In this document: positions 25,092-34,179 of the stretch, in pieces
Layout: every line of letters starts with the position of its first letter
How positions within the stretch are numbered: position 1 is the stretch's first letter
DNA from: Leisingera sp. ANG1
GTDB taxonomy: Bacteria; Pseudomonadota; Alphaproteobacteria; Rhodobacterales; Rhodobacteraceae
Length of the DNA: 64,000 bases
Assembly (NCBI RefSeq): GCF_000203975.2
Contig: NZ_AFCF02000001.1
Span: forward strand, 186,001 to 250,000
Direction of reading: 5' to 3'
Notes under the pieces: model-generated
What the model saw: the letters and a program-made list of their open reading frames with translations, nothing else
Database searches by the model: none
What the model was told of the DNA's origin: nothing
Translations under genes and position numbers: made by a program

Positions 25092-25673
25092 TCAGCGCTG
25101 CTGGCGCCAGGCGGCCCAATCTTCCGGTGTGTCGAGATCCGTCAGTGCGTGGCGGCCGGGCAGGGGAACTGTCCGGACGGTCTCTGCCGTCAGGATGCTG
25201 CGGGCGCCCTGATCGCCCTGCAGGCACTGCAGCACCTCGAAACAGCGCCGCGGGAACAGCACCGGGTGACCGGGTGTTCCGTCCTCCGCAGTGGCGCGCA
25301 GGACGGGGCTGTCGGGGCCGCCGAAATGCGCCGCCAGGTGCAGCATGTCCTGGGCTGTGATCTCCGGCATGTCGGCGGGCAGGATCATCACCGCCTGCGT
25401 ACCATCCAGCAGCGCGGCGGTGCCGCGGCGGATCGAGGCGGACATGCCTTCTGCCGCGTCCGGCACCGGAACCTGGGTTGCGTCGCCAGTTGCTGCCGCC
25501 CGCGGGTGGGATGGGCCTGGCAGAGTGACGTAGACCGGCAGGCCGGTCAGCGCGGCGCGGCGGCACATCAGGGTGAGCAGGGGCTGGCCGTCCACCTCTT
25601 CCATCAATTTGTCGCGGCCTTGCATCCGGGAGGACGCGCCGGCAGCGAGCAGGAGAATGGCGATGGCAGTCAT
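25092..25673 (-). CDS. MobA-like nucleotidyltransferase
   Basis: 193 aa of the MobA-like NTP-transferase fold. It opens with the nucleotide-binding loop ILLLAAGASSRMQGRDKL, and the metal-binding aspartate is in VMILPADMPEI; the H-P-V-LFP region (GTPGHPVLFPRRCFE) and C-terminal LTDLDTPEDWAAW complete the pattern seen in molybdenum cofactor cytidylyl- and guanylyltransferases (MocA/MobA). No molybdoenzyme or XdhC gene is nearby to fix the substrate. A general sugar or cofactor nucleotidyl transfer is the safe call. Confidence 0.82.
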   Translation of the reverse strand: MTAIAILLLAAGASSRMQGRDKLMEEVDGQPLLTLMCRRAALTGLPVYVTLPGPSHPRAAATGDATQVPVPDAAEGMSASIRRGTAALLDGTQAVMILPADMPEITAQDMLHLAAHFGGPDSPVLRATAEDGTPGHPVLFPRRCFEVLQCLQGDQGARSILTAETVRTVPLPGRHALTDLDTPEDWAAWRQQR

Positions 25674-25764
25674 GCAACCCGGTCCTTGGTTTTAGGCCGC
25701 AATGGCGGATGCCTCCGGCGGGAGTATTTTTGCAAAGAAGAAGGGCGGCGGCCAGTGAAAGCCG

Positions 25765-25908
25765 CATAGGTCAGCAGGGTTGACCAAATGTTTCGCGCGC
25801 GAAACATTCGGGTGCCGGCGCTGACCTATGTATTGCGCGGGTTTCGTGGCGTCAGCGTGCGCTGCCGTGGCAACGGGGTGGATTCAGGTCAGGCGGGCTG
25901 ACCTGAAT
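25765..25908. repeat. Nested inverted-repeat element
   Basis: Three structures in 144 bp. Outer arms CATAGGTCAGC (25765-25775) and GCTGACCTATG (25820-25830) enclose a perfect 22-bp palindrome centred on GCGCGC (25787-25808, arms AATGTTTCGCG). A separate hairpin follows: ATTCAGGTCAG (25882-25892), loop GCGGG, CTGACCTGAAT (25898-25908). GGTCA or TGACC occurs five times. No U-tract. It lies between two minus-strand genes. Confidence 0.75.
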
Positions 25909-25924
25909 TCAATGCTTTTGGGGC

Positions 25925-28354
25925 TCAGCCGCGCATCCGGGCGCCGTCGGCGTCGAATAGCGGCTCAGTGATGAGGCGGGCCTTGTACATCTTGCCGAGG
26001 ATTTCGATTTCCACTTCCAGGTTTTCCCTGGCTGTCCCCGTGGGGACAAACCCCAGCGCGATGGATTTCTGCGCGTGGTGTGAATAGCCGCCGGAGGTGC
26101 AGAAGCCTACCACAGCGCCGTCGAGCCAGATCGGCTCATAGGCGACCACATCGGCGTCGTCCGCCGCGACCTCAAAGGCGCAGAGCTGGCGGGCGGGGCC
26201 TGCATCGCGTTCGGCCTCAGCCGCGGCGCGGCCGATGAAATCCGCCTCTTTCTTGAAGGAGATGAAACGGTCGAGACCGGTTTCCGCCGCTGTATAGTCG
26301 GGGGAGAATTCCCGCAGCCAGGAGCCGAAGAACTTGTCCAGGCGCAGCGACATCATTGCCCGCATGCCGAAGGGTTTCATGCCGTGCGGCTGGCCAGCGG
26401 ACCACAGGGCATCCCACAGGGAGCGCTGGCTGGGCAGGTCGCAGTAGATCTCATACCCCAGATCGCCGGTATAGCTGACCCGCTGCACGATACAGTCGGC
26501 CATGCCCACGGTCAGGTGGCGGACATCCATGAAGCGCATGTCCGAGATGTCTTGGCGGGTGCAGGCTTGCAGGACCTCGCGTGCCTTGGGGCCTGCGATC
26601 TGGAAACCGTTGCGGGTGTCGGAGATGTTTTCGAGGCTGACGCCCGCGTCCAGGTTCTGCAGGAACCAGCGCATGTGGTAGGCCTGCGAGCCGTAGGAGG
26701 CAGTAAGCTGGAATTCTTCTTCCGCCCCGGATTTTCCAAGACAGGAGATGGTGAAATCGCCAATGAGGCGACCCTTGGGGGACAGCATCGGTGTCAGCGA
26801 CAGGCGGCCCGGCTGCGGCACCCGGCCCGCCATGATGCGGTCGAGCCAGGCGCGGGCGCCAGCGCCTTTGATCAGGTATTTGCCGAAGTTGTGGACCTCG
26901 TTGATGCCGACGTTTTCTCGCACCGCTTTGACTTCGCGCGCGGTGGCCGCAAAGGCGTTGGAGCGGCGGAAAGACGGGGTCTCATACCGCGGCTCGTCGC
27001 CTGTCGCGAAGTAGTTCGGGACCTCCATGCCGTATTGCGCGCCCCAGACCGCGCCCATGCCGTCAAAGATGTCGTACATCGGGGTGGTGCGGAACGGGCG
27101 GGCGGCGGGAAGTTCCTCGTTCGGGTAGGCGATGGAGAAGCGTTTCTGATAGTTTTCAATGACTTTCGGCCGTGTGTAGCCCGGGGTGATCCAGTCGCCG
27201 AAACGGGCGCAGTCCATGGCAAATGTGTCGCGCTCGCATTCGCCCTCGACCATCCACTGGGCCAGCATCAACCCGACGCCGCCGCCTTGGGAGAAGCCGG
27301 CCATCACGGCGCAGGCGGACCAGTAGTTGCGCATGCCGGGCACCGGGCCGACCAGCGGGTTGCCGTCGGGCGCAAAGGTGAAGGGGCCGTGGATCACCGA
27401 TTTGACGCCTGCCGCCTCCAGCGCCGGGAAGCGGTTGTAGGCAAAGGCGATACTGTCCTCGATCTTGTCGAAGTCATCGGGCAAGAGTTCATGTCCGAAG
27501 TCCCACGGCGTGCCATCGACCGCCCAGGGTTTGCAGGGCTGCTCGTAGAATCCGATGCAGAGGCCGCGGCCCTCCTGGCGCAGGTAGCTTTCGCCGGCCG
27601 GGTCCATCACATGCGGATGCTCGCCGCCGCCGTCGATGATCTCGGCGATCATCGGCACCTCGTCGGTGACGATATACTGGTGCTCCATCGGGTGCAGCGG
27701 GAAGTAGACACCGGCCATGGCGCCGACCTCGCGCGCCCAGAGGCCGCCAGCGTTGACGACGTGTTCGGCGTGCACGGTGCCCTTGTTGGTGACCACATCC
27801 CAGGTGCCGTCCGGGCGCTGGTTGGTCTCGATCACCTTGCAGTGGGTCTCGATCGTGGCGCCGCCCATGCGCGCGGCTTTGGCGTAGGCGTGGGTGGTGC
27901 CTGAGGGGTCGAGGTGGCCGTCGAGCGGGTCGTAGAGGCCGCCGATAATGCCGTCGGTGTTGGTGACGGGGGCGATCTTCTTGATTTCTTCGGGGGAGAC
28001 GATTTCGGTTTCCAGCCCCATGAAGCGGTGCTTGGCGCGCTCCGCCTTCAGCATGTCGAAACGTTCCTGGGTTTCAGCCAGGGTGACGCCGCCGACGTGA
28101 TGGAGGCCGCAGGACATGCCGGTGATCTCTTCCAGCTCTTTGTAGAGCTTGATGGTGTAGCCCTGCAGCGCCGCCATGTTGGTGTCGCCGTTGAGGGTAT
28201 GGAAACCGCCCGCCGCGTGCCAGGTGGAGCCGCTGGTCAGCTCCGAGCGTTCGATCAGCATGACATCGGACCAGCCGAGCTTGGTCAGGTGGTAGAGGAC
28301 AGAGCAGCCGACGACGCCGCCGCCGATCACTGCCACGCGGGTGGTGGTTTTCAT
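25925..28354 (-). CDS. FAD-GcvT fusion dehydrogenase (dimethylglycine/sarcosine dehydrogenase-like)
   Basis: 809 aa from the ATG at 28354 (GGGAGG at ideal distance; an upstream in-frame ATG at 28426 is not needed). N-terminal FAD-binding amino-acid-oxidase domain (TTRVAVIGGGVVGCSVLYHL, then STWHAAGGFHTLNGD with the histidine that usually carries covalent FAD), then an FAO_M-type linker and a C-terminal GcvT domain (from about residue 430). Such enzymes oxidatively demethylate dimethylglycine or sarcosine and pass the formaldehyde unit to tetrahydrofolate. Last gene of a probable operon with the transporter at 28463 and the CorC-like gene. Related DMSP- or other N-methyl compounds are possible substrates. 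Confidence 0.9.
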   Translation of the reverse strand: MKTTTRVAVIGGGVVGCSVLYHLTKLGWSDVMLIERSELTSGSTWHAAGGFHTLNGDTNMAALQGYTIKLYKELEEITGMSCGLHHVGGVTLAETQERFDMLKAERAKHRFMGLETEIVSPEEIKKIAPVTNTDGIIGGLYDPLDGHLDPSGTTHAYAKAARMGGATIETHCKVIETNQRPDGTWDVVTNKGTVHAEHVVNAGGLWAREVGAMAGVYFPLHPMEHQYIVTDEVPMIAEIIDGGGEHPHVMDPAGESYLRQEGRGLCIGFYEQPCKPWAVDGTPWDFGHELLPDDFDKIEDSIAFAYNRFPALEAAGVKSVIHGPFTFAPDGNPLVGPVPGMRNYWSACAVMAGFSQGGGVGLMLAQWMVEGECERDTFAMDCARFGDWITPGYTRPKVIENYQKRFSIAYPNEELPAARPFRTTPMYDIFDGMGAVWGAQYGMEVPNYFATGDEPRYETPSFRRSNAFAATAREVKAVRENVGINEVHNFGKYLIKGAGARAWLDRIMAGRVPQPGRLSLTPMLSPKGRLIGDFTISCLGKSGAEEEFQLTASYGSQAYHMRWFLQNLDAGVSLENISDTRNGFQIAGPKAREVLQACTRQDISDMRFMDVRHLTVGMADCIVQRVSYTGDLGYEIYCDLPSQRSLWDALWSAGQPHGMKPFGMRAMMSLRLDKFFGSWLREFSPDYTAAETGLDRFISFKKEADFIGRAAAEAERDAGPARQLCAFEVAADDADVVAYEPIWLDGAVVGFCTSGGYSHHAQKSIALGFVPTGTARENLEVEIEILGKMYKARLITEPLFDADGARMRG

Positions 28355-28462
28355 GTGGGCCTCCCTGAGTAGGTGTTTCCCGCATTCTGTACAGAAGTGA
28401 ACAGTAGTCCAGAAGAAAAACGGCACGGTATGCCGCTTCCAGGCCGTCTGCGCCGCCCAGGG

Positions 28463-30097
28463 TTATTCAGACGTGCGGAAGCGGCTGTTCTGGATGAGGA
28501 AAATTGCCGTCAGCGGGGCGGCCAGCAGAATGACGCCAACCGTGATCAGCAGCATGCCGAGCTGTGAATAGTCGGCAGGGGTTGTGACAGCACCTGCCGA
28601 ATCTGTGACTTCGCGGGTCACCACAAAGATCTCGTTCAGGTATTTGGTGCCGAGGCTGGAGGCCGAAAGCGCCAGGTTGGTGAAGGAGGCCATAACCGCA
28701 AAGAAGGTGGCCTTGAGCCCCGAGGGCGCGTTGCGGGCGATCCAGGCGAGCATCGGGATCATCGCGACCTGGCCCAGCGGCGATTCCACTGCGGTGTCGA
28801 CAATGGCGATGAAGCGGGCATCGACCAAGCCGCCGGTCATCGCTGCGGTCCAGTGGTGGGCGCCGTAATAAAGCGCGATGTTGGGCAGGCTGAGGACGGC
28901 CTCGGTGATCGCCAGGAAAGCAACAATCCAGGCGATGGGGCGGCTGGCCATCAGCGGGCGGAAGATCAGCATGCCGGCCAGTGTCAGCAGCGAGGTGATC
29001 AGGGACAGGACCGACAGAAACTGCTGGTCAAAGCCCAGCACGTCAATCTCAAACCAGGTGGCGCCGGGGCCGCGCAAGGGCGTGGCGCGGTAGACAAAGA
29101 TGATGATGGCGGTGCCGATCAGGGCACGGGCGTGGTCGGTGGGCAGAACTGCGACCAGCTGGCGCATCAGGAACAGCACGATGGCCATGGATCCGGCAAA
29201 GACGATTTCCTGCGAGTAGGGCACATCGCCGAGGCCCACGGTGAGCGACAGCGCGACAAAGGCGCCGCCGCCAATGAAATACCAGTGGTTCGGGCTGACC
29301 GGCTCTCGCGGGAGTTCGATGCGGCTGCGGATTTCTGCTTCGGCCAGGCCTTCGCGGCGCAGAGCGGCGGCCTTGCGCCATTTCTGCCAGATCGCCAGCG
29401 CCACGCCGGACAGCGAAATAACCGGGATCAAAAGGGCGAGGGTGAAGACAAAACCGTAGAGCGCGCCTTTGTCCGCTTGCGGCAGGGCATCGGCACCGTC
29501 GAACAGGGCGACGTTCAACGCGGCAGCGGCGCTGGAGCCGCCAATCAGCGCGATGCGGCCGAAGGTCTGCATGGTGGTGTGCAGGGATTTGGTCTCAGCC
29601 TCGGGCAAGGGATTGCCTTGTGCGTCAACATGCGGCACAGCCTCTACCGACATCGCATCGGCCACCACGTCCTGCAGCACGAAACCGCAGGGCGCGAGCA
29701 GGGCGGCGGTGACATACCAGGCATTGAGCGGCATCAGTGTGCCCATCATGTCCGGGTGCAGTACCATTGCAGCCAGAATGGCGTAGCTGGCACCCATCAG
29801 CGCGGCGCCCGCGAGGATCAGCAGGTACTTCCAGCGCCAGATCAGGTCGACCAGATGGCCGAGCGGCATTTTCAGCGCCCAGGGCAGCCCGACCCAGAAC
29901 GCCAGCCCGGCCAGAAAGGCGGCGGAAAGGTCGAGGTATTCCTTGACGTAGAACGAGGCGGCGACGGTGCTGATACCCTGTGCGCCATAGGCGAAATAGA
30001 TCAAGAGCGGCGGCAGGAAGGACCAGCGCAGCTGCCGGAACAGTTCCAGCACGATGCTGTCGAACCAGCCCCAGGCCAGCACTGCCGCGCGAGTCAT
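28463..30097 (-). CDS. MFS-superfamily transporter, possibly folate-biopterin (BT1)-like
   Basis: 544 aa with about 12-14 hydrophobic segments. The N-terminal block (YFAYGAQGISTVAASFYVKE, LSAAFLAGLAFWVGLPWALK, then MPLGHLVDLIWRWKYLLI) resembles the folate-biopterin transporter family more than standard MFS carriers. Two longer loops occur near residues 150-175 and 235-270. GGGAG precedes the start, 13 bp after the stop of the upstream CorC-like gene. It precedes a tetrahydrofolate-using dehydrogenase by 108 bp, which makes a folate-linked role attractive but not shown. Confidence 0.6.
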   Translation of the reverse strand: MTRAAVLAWGWFDSIVLELFRQLRWSFLPPLLIYFAYGAQGISTVAASFYVKEYLDLSAAFLAGLAFWVGLPWALKMPLGHLVDLIWRWKYLLILAGAALMGASYAILAAMVLHPDMMGTLMPLNAWYVTAALLAPCGFVLQDVVADAMSVEAVPHVDAQGNPLPEAETKSLHTTMQTFGRIALIGGSSAAAALNVALFDGADALPQADKGALYGFVFTLALLIPVISLSGVALAIWQKWRKAAALRREGLAEAEIRSRIELPREPVSPNHWYFIGGGAFVALSLTVGLGDVPYSQEIVFAGSMAIVLFLMRQLVAVLPTDHARALIGTAIIIFVYRATPLRGPGATWFEIDVLGFDQQFLSVLSLITSLLTLAGMLIFRPLMASRPIAWIVAFLAITEAVLSLPNIALYYGAHHWTAAMTGGLVDARFIAIVDTAVESPLGQVAMIPMLAWIARNAPSGLKATFFAVMASFTNLALSASSLGTKYLNEIFVVTREVTDSAGAVTTPADYSQLGMLLITVGVILLAAPLTAIFLIQNSRFRTSE

Positions 30098-30110
30098 CGG
30101 TGTTCTCCCG

Positions 30111-31421
30111 TCAAGAGAGCGGCCGGATCTTCAGCTCGGTCACGCGGTTGCCTTCGCGCGCGGTGACTTCGAACCGGAAGCCGTGGAAGGAGAACACCTG
30201 GCCCTTGACCGGGATCATCTGCGCCTCGTGGATCACCAGGCCCGCAACGGTATTGGCCTCGTCATCCGGCAAGTTCCATTCAATGGCCCGGTTCAGGTCG
30301 CGGATGGTGGTGGCGCCTTCGACCAGATAGGAGCCGTCGGCGGTCTTCCTGGCAACGCTTTCCTCAGCCGGGTCGAATTCATCGGTGATCTCGCCGACGA
30401 TCTCCTCCAGGATGTCCTCCAACGTGATCAGGCCCTGCAGGGCGCCGTATTCATCCACCACCAGCGCGAAGTGGGAGCGCATCCGAAGAAATTGGCGCAT
30501 CTGCTCGTCGAGGGTGGTGGTTTCGGGAATGAAATACGGCGCCTTGGCGACCTGGGCGACGTCGAAGGATTTCAGCTGGTCGGAATCTCCGCCTGCGCCG
30601 CCGGCCTGCTCATACATGTCCCGGAACAGGTCCTTTGCGTGAACCACACCGATAATGTTCTCCTGCTCGCCGCGGAACACCGGCAGACGGGTGTGCTGGC
30701 TGTGCAGGCACTGTTCCAGGATGGTTTCGGGCTCAGCATCTGCGTCGATCATCTCGATATTGGAACGGTGCAGCATGATCTCCTCGACAAAGCGGTCAGA
30801 GAGGTCAAGCGCGCCCAGGATACGGTCGCGGTCTTCCTTTTCGACCACGCCTTCGGAATGTCCCAGCTGCAGGGCGCCCGCGATTTCCTCGCGCACAGCC
30901 ATGATGTGGCTGTCCGGATCGATCTGCACGCCGAAGACGCTCAGCACGCCGCGCACGAACAGCCGCACCGCGCCCACGACCGGCGAAAGGATCATGACCA
31001 GGAGGCTGATCGGCGCCGACACCGCCGAGGCGGCCTTCTCGGCGTTGGAAATGGCGTAGGTCTTGGGCAGGACCTCGGCAAAGACCAGCACCAGCAGGGT
31101 CATTACCAGCGTTGCCATTGCGACACCGCCTTCGCCGAAGATCCGGGTAAAAAGCGCGGTGGCGAGCGAGGCCGCGAGGATGTTGACAACGTTGTTGCCC
31201 AGCAGGACCGAACCGATCAGGCGCTCATTGTCTTCGGTGATGACCAGCGCGCGCTGAGCCCCGCGAGAGCCCTTGTCGGCCTGGGCGCGCAGCTTGCCGC
31301 GCGACGCGGCGGTCAGCGCCGTTTCCGAGCCTGAAAAGAAGCCTGAAAAGACAAGGAGCAGCACGATGGCCCCGGCAGTGGTCCAGAAGGCGCTGTCGAG
31401 AACGGTGGAGGCAGTGTCCAT
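30111..31421 (-). CDS. HlyC/CorC-family membrane protein with CBS domains
   Basis: 436 aa. N-terminal DUF21/CNNM transmembrane domain (about residues 10-190, FSGFFSGSETALTAASRGKL), a tandem CBS pair (about 205-335, including HTRLPVFRGEQENIIGVVHA with KDLF and FALVVDEYGALQGLITLEDI) and the C-terminal CorC/HlyC domain (VEGATTIRDLNRAIEWNLPD, then NTVAGLVIHEAQMIP). These proteins are linked to magnesium/cobalt efflux; 'hemolysin' labels are historical. No clear ribosome site is seen before ATG 31421. Lies between xerD and the transporter gene, all on the minus strand. Confidence 0.9.
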   Translation of the reverse strand: MDTASTVLDSAFWTTAGAIVLLLVFSGFFSGSETALTAASRGKLRAQADKGSRGAQRALVITEDNERLIGSVLLGNNVVNILAASLATALFTRIFGEGGVAMATLVMTLLVLVFAEVLPKTYAISNAEKAASAVSAPISLLVMILSPVVGAVRLFVRGVLSVFGVQIDPDSHIMAVREEIAGALQLGHSEGVVEKEDRDRILGALDLSDRFVEEIMLHRSNIEMIDADAEPETILEQCLHSQHTRLPVFRGEQENIIGVVHAKDLFRDMYEQAGGAGGDSDQLKSFDVAQVAKAPYFIPETTTLDEQMRQFLRMRSHFALVVDEYGALQGLITLEDILEEIVGEITDEFDPAEESVARKTADGSYLVEGATTIRDLNRAIEWNLPDDEANTVAGLVIHEAQMIPVKGQVFSFHGFRFEVTAREGNRVTELKIRPLS

Positions 31422-31498
31422 GAGGGGTTCAGATGTCCGGTCTGTTGAAGGTTTGCCGTATTTATGGGGTCTTAGCCCCGCCGCTTCAAGCGTTGCGG

Positions 31499-32440
31499 TC
31501 AGCTGCGCTTGGCCAGCGGGTGGTGTTCCAGCACCAGTTCCTGCAGCCGGGCGTCCAGCACATGGGTGTAAATCTCGGTTGTGGCGATGTCGGCGTGGCC
31601 CAACAGCGCCTGGATAGCGCGCAGGTCGGCGCCGTTTGCCAAGAGGTGTGTGGCAAAGGCGTGGCGCAGAGTGTGCGGTGTCACCTTGTCCGGGGAGATG
31701 CCGCCGGTCACCGCAAGTTCCTTGATCAGCAGGTAGAAACGGTGACGGGTCAGGTGGCCGGATTTGCCGCGGGAGGGGAACAGGAATCGCGAGGGCGGAT
31801 GGCCCTTGGTCTCACGCTCAGCATCAGTCTCGTCGCGCACCAGCAGCCATTGCGCCAGTGCTTCGCGTGCAGGCGGCGACAACGGCACCATGCGTTCCTT
31901 GCCGCCCTTGCCCAGGATCAGCAGCATCCGCGGGTCGCCGCGGGCGGCGGATACCGGCAGTGAGACCAGTTCCGTGACCCGCATGCCGGTGGCGTAAAGC
32001 AGTTCCATCAGGCAGGTGTTGCGCAACCGGTCGGCTTCAGTCCGGCCGGTTTGGCGGGCGGCGTCCAGCAGGCGGTCGACCTCGATCACTTCCAGCGTTT
32101 TGGGCAGGCGCTTTTCCCGCCCCGGGCCGCGGATCTGAATGGCGGGGTTGTCCTCGCGCCAGCCTTCTTCAAACGCGAAACGGTAGATCTGTTTGACCGC
32201 CGACAGCCGCCGGGCGCGGGTGGAGCGGGCCAAACCTTGCGCGTCGCAGTTGATCAGATAGGCCTCAATGTCATCCTGGCAGGCGCTTAGGAAACTGAGC
32301 TTGCGGTGCTCCAACCAGGCGGTCAGGTCCTTGAGGTCGCGGCCATAGGCCAAAAGCGTGTTCTGCGAGGCGCCGGTTTCTGCCGCCTGGGCGTCGAGGA
32401 AGGTGGAGATCCACTGGAAATTGTCATGCGGAGCAGCCAT
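31499..32440 (-). CDS. xerD: Tyrosine recombinase XerD
   Basis: 313 aa; with XerC it resolves chromosome dimers at dif under FtsK control. N-terminal SAM-like core-binding domain (residues about 8-95) and a catalytic domain with the full set: Arg in YATGMRVTELVSL, Lys in ILGKGGKERMVPL, His/Arg in HTLRHAFATHLL, His in LLGHADIATTEIY, whose final tyrosine is the nucleophile in the neighbouring IYTHV. The start lies 1 nt after the stop of the upstream envelope protein gene. XerC cannot be fully excluded, but the DPARxxGPGREKRLP-type linker and length fit XerD. Confidence 0.92.
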   Translation of the reverse strand: MAAPHDNFQWISTFLDAQAAETGASQNTLLAYGRDLKDLTAWLEHRKLSFLSACQDDIEAYLINCDAQGLARSTRARRLSAVKQIYRFAFEEGWREDNPAIQIRGPGREKRLPKTLEVIEVDRLLDAARQTGRTEADRLRNTCLMELLYATGMRVTELVSLPVSAARGDPRMLLILGKGGKERMVPLSPPAREALAQWLLVRDETDAERETKGHPPSRFLFPSRGKSGHLTRHRFYLLIKELAVTGGISPDKVTPHTLRHAFATHLLANGADLRAIQALLGHADIATTEIYTHVLDARLQELVLEHHPLAKRS

Positions 32441-32441
32441 G

Positions 32442-33959
32442 TCAGCCGCGCTCCAGAAGCATCAGTTGCAGGGCGGCCCGGCGGGCGGTGTCCTCCAGCC
32501 CGACGGCGCGGAAGGCGGCCAGTGCAGTGGTCAGATCGCCAAGGTTGCCGTCGGCGCCTTGGGCAAACAGCACCATGCTGCGCAGGATCGCCTCGCCCAG
32601 CTGGCCGTTGTCCAGCAGTTGGCGGATAGATGGCGGCGCGGATGAGCCCGCGGCAAACCCCAGCGCGATTGCTTCTGCCAGCGGCGACGGCGCGGCGGCA
32701 TCTCCGGGACGGCCCTGAGCGAGGGCGGCCAGGAAATGGTCTGCCGCACCGGAGGCTTTCGCGTCGTGGGCGGCAAGCTCATATGCGGGCGAGAGCAGGC
32801 GGATGCGCCAGGCCAGCTCCTCAGCCGGGCCTGTGAGTTTCGCCCGTGCCAGTTGCTCGGCAAAGATGTCGGCAAAGACGGTTTCGGTTCCGGCCTCCTG
32901 CATCGCGTCCCAGGCACGGGGCAGGGATTTTGCGATAGCTTCCGTATTCCCGGCGTTCAGGTCGTTCTCCAGCTGCTGCACCGCTGAGACCCGGTCCCAG
33001 ATGCCGCCGGAGGCGGCGGGTTTTCGGGCGCTGAACAGGCCGAGGTACTGGTTCGGGTTGAGCGCACCGGCGCGGGCCAGCCGCTCTGCGGCTTCCAGCT
33101 GGGCCTTCCAGCCTGCAATGTCGCGCAGATCGGCGGCGGCGAAGGCGGGCGGCAGCGGTGCCGTGGGCATGGTCTCGCCAATGGTTTCAAACAGCCGGAA
33201 GGTCAGCGGGTCCGGATCAGCAGGGCGGCGCAGCGGCGGTGCCAGTTCAAACAGATCCGGGTTCAGGTACCGGTCCAGCAGGTCCATCTGCTCCTTGGGC
33301 AGCAGGTCCAGCGCGTGGGCGGTTTCCAGCATCAGCGCCGCCGTGGGCCAGTCGCTGCGGCGTGCCGCGCAGAAGATCCGGGCGGCATAGCTGTCCGACA
33401 GATGCGGTGAGGCGGTGAGGGCCGCGCAGGACGCATCCTCGCTGCCGGTCAGAAGGGTTGCATCGAACCAGCGGGCGAAACGGTCCTTGCTGTCCGTGGG
33501 GCCTGCGTGTTCCACCAGCGCCTGCGACGGGTCCGTCGCCCCCAGCGCCAGCAGCCGGTCGAGCCGGGCCAGCAGGATCTGGTCGCCCGTGGCCGCGGGC
33601 GGGCGGGTCTCGGACAGCAGCAGGGTGAACAGCAGCGCTTGCATTGCCGGGCTGCCGCGCACCGGCACGGTTTCGATCAGATGAGTGATGTCATCGGCCG
33701 CGCTGCCGCGCCACAGGTCTGCCGGCAGGCCGGTGGCCGCGGCCGGCACCAGCCCGATCGGCGGCAGCAAAGCTTCCAGCGGGGTGACGGACACCCGCGG
33801 CAGTGCAGCAGTGCCCGCAACAGGCGGCTCCAGCAGCACGGTGCCGGGCAGGGCGTCCCTGGGCTGCGGCTGGTTCAGCCAGTCAATTGCCGCCAGCGGC
33901 TCATTGGCAAGCGCGCTGCCTGCCAGCATCACCCCGGCGGCAGCCGCCTTAATCCGCAT
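32442..33959 (-). CDS. Exported protein of unknown function (505 aa)
   Basis: I do not recognise a named domain. The N-terminus is a signal peptide (MRIKAAAAGVMLAGSALANE). The rest is alanine- and leucine-rich and mainly helical, with repeated 30-35-residue helix pairs suggestive of a TPR-like or helical-repeat scaffold; two cysteines in the middle (ASCAALTASPHL and RIFCAARRSDWP) could form a disulfide. It overlaps the preceding 49-codon membrane gene by 11 bp and is followed 1 nt later by xerD, so the three form one transcription unit. A periplasmic role in cell division or envelope maintenance would fit the context but is a guess. Confidence 0.75.
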   Translation of the reverse strand: MRIKAAAAGVMLAGSALANEPLAAIDWLNQPQPRDALPGTVLLEPPVAGTAALPRVSVTPLEALLPPIGLVPAAATGLPADLWRGSAADDITHLIETVPVRGSPAMQALLFTLLLSETRPPAATGDQILLARLDRLLALGATDPSQALVEHAGPTDSKDRFARWFDATLLTGSEDASCAALTASPHLSDSYAARIFCAARRSDWPTAALMLETAHALDLLPKEQMDLLDRYLNPDLFELAPPLRRPADPDPLTFRLFETIGETMPTAPLPPAFAAADLRDIAGWKAQLEAAERLARAGALNPNQYLGLFSARKPAASGGIWDRVSAVQQLENDLNAGNTEAIAKSLPRAWDAMQEAGTETVFADIFAEQLARAKLTGPAEELAWRIRLLSPAYELAAHDAKASGAADHFLAALAQGRPGDAAAPSPLAEAIALGFAAGSSAPPSIRQLLDNGQLGEAILRSMVLFAQGADGNLGDLTTALAAFRAVGLEDTARRAALQLMLLERG

Positions 33960-34098
33960 TCAGCACCACCGGCTTGCGCACCTCGGTGGCGGGCGCGCTG
34001 AAATCGGCTCCGAACCAGGGACCGACATAGGCATAGCCCACCAGCCCGATAGCAGCCAGAACCAGCAAGTAGACCAAATACTTAATCAATCGCCCCAT
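33949..34098 (-). CDS. Small single-span membrane protein (49 aa)
   Basis: Short gene beginning at ATG 34098 (TTGGATGC upstream). One transmembrane helix (YLVYLLVLAAIGLVGYAYVG, about residues 7-26) followed by a ~20-residue tail rich in Ala/Pro/Val. It overlaps the 505-aa exported protein gene by 11 bp, which implies coupled translation and perhaps a physical partnership. It is divergent from aroK with an 81-bp gap holding both promoters. Family unknown. Confidence 0.75.
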   Translation of the reverse strand: MGRLIKYLVYLLVLAAIGLVGYAYVGPWFGADFSAPATEVRKPVVLNAD

Positions 34099-34179
34099 AG
34101 TGCATCCAATGCCTGTTTCCTGCTCTTTTGCCCAAGTTATATATTCCCTTTTCGGCAAGATCACGTCATTCACTGAAGA

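Noticed and set aside
31499-32440. Tyrosine recombinase as phage or island integrase
   Set aside because: Length, domain pattern and context (tight coupling to housekeeping-type genes) fit XerD.
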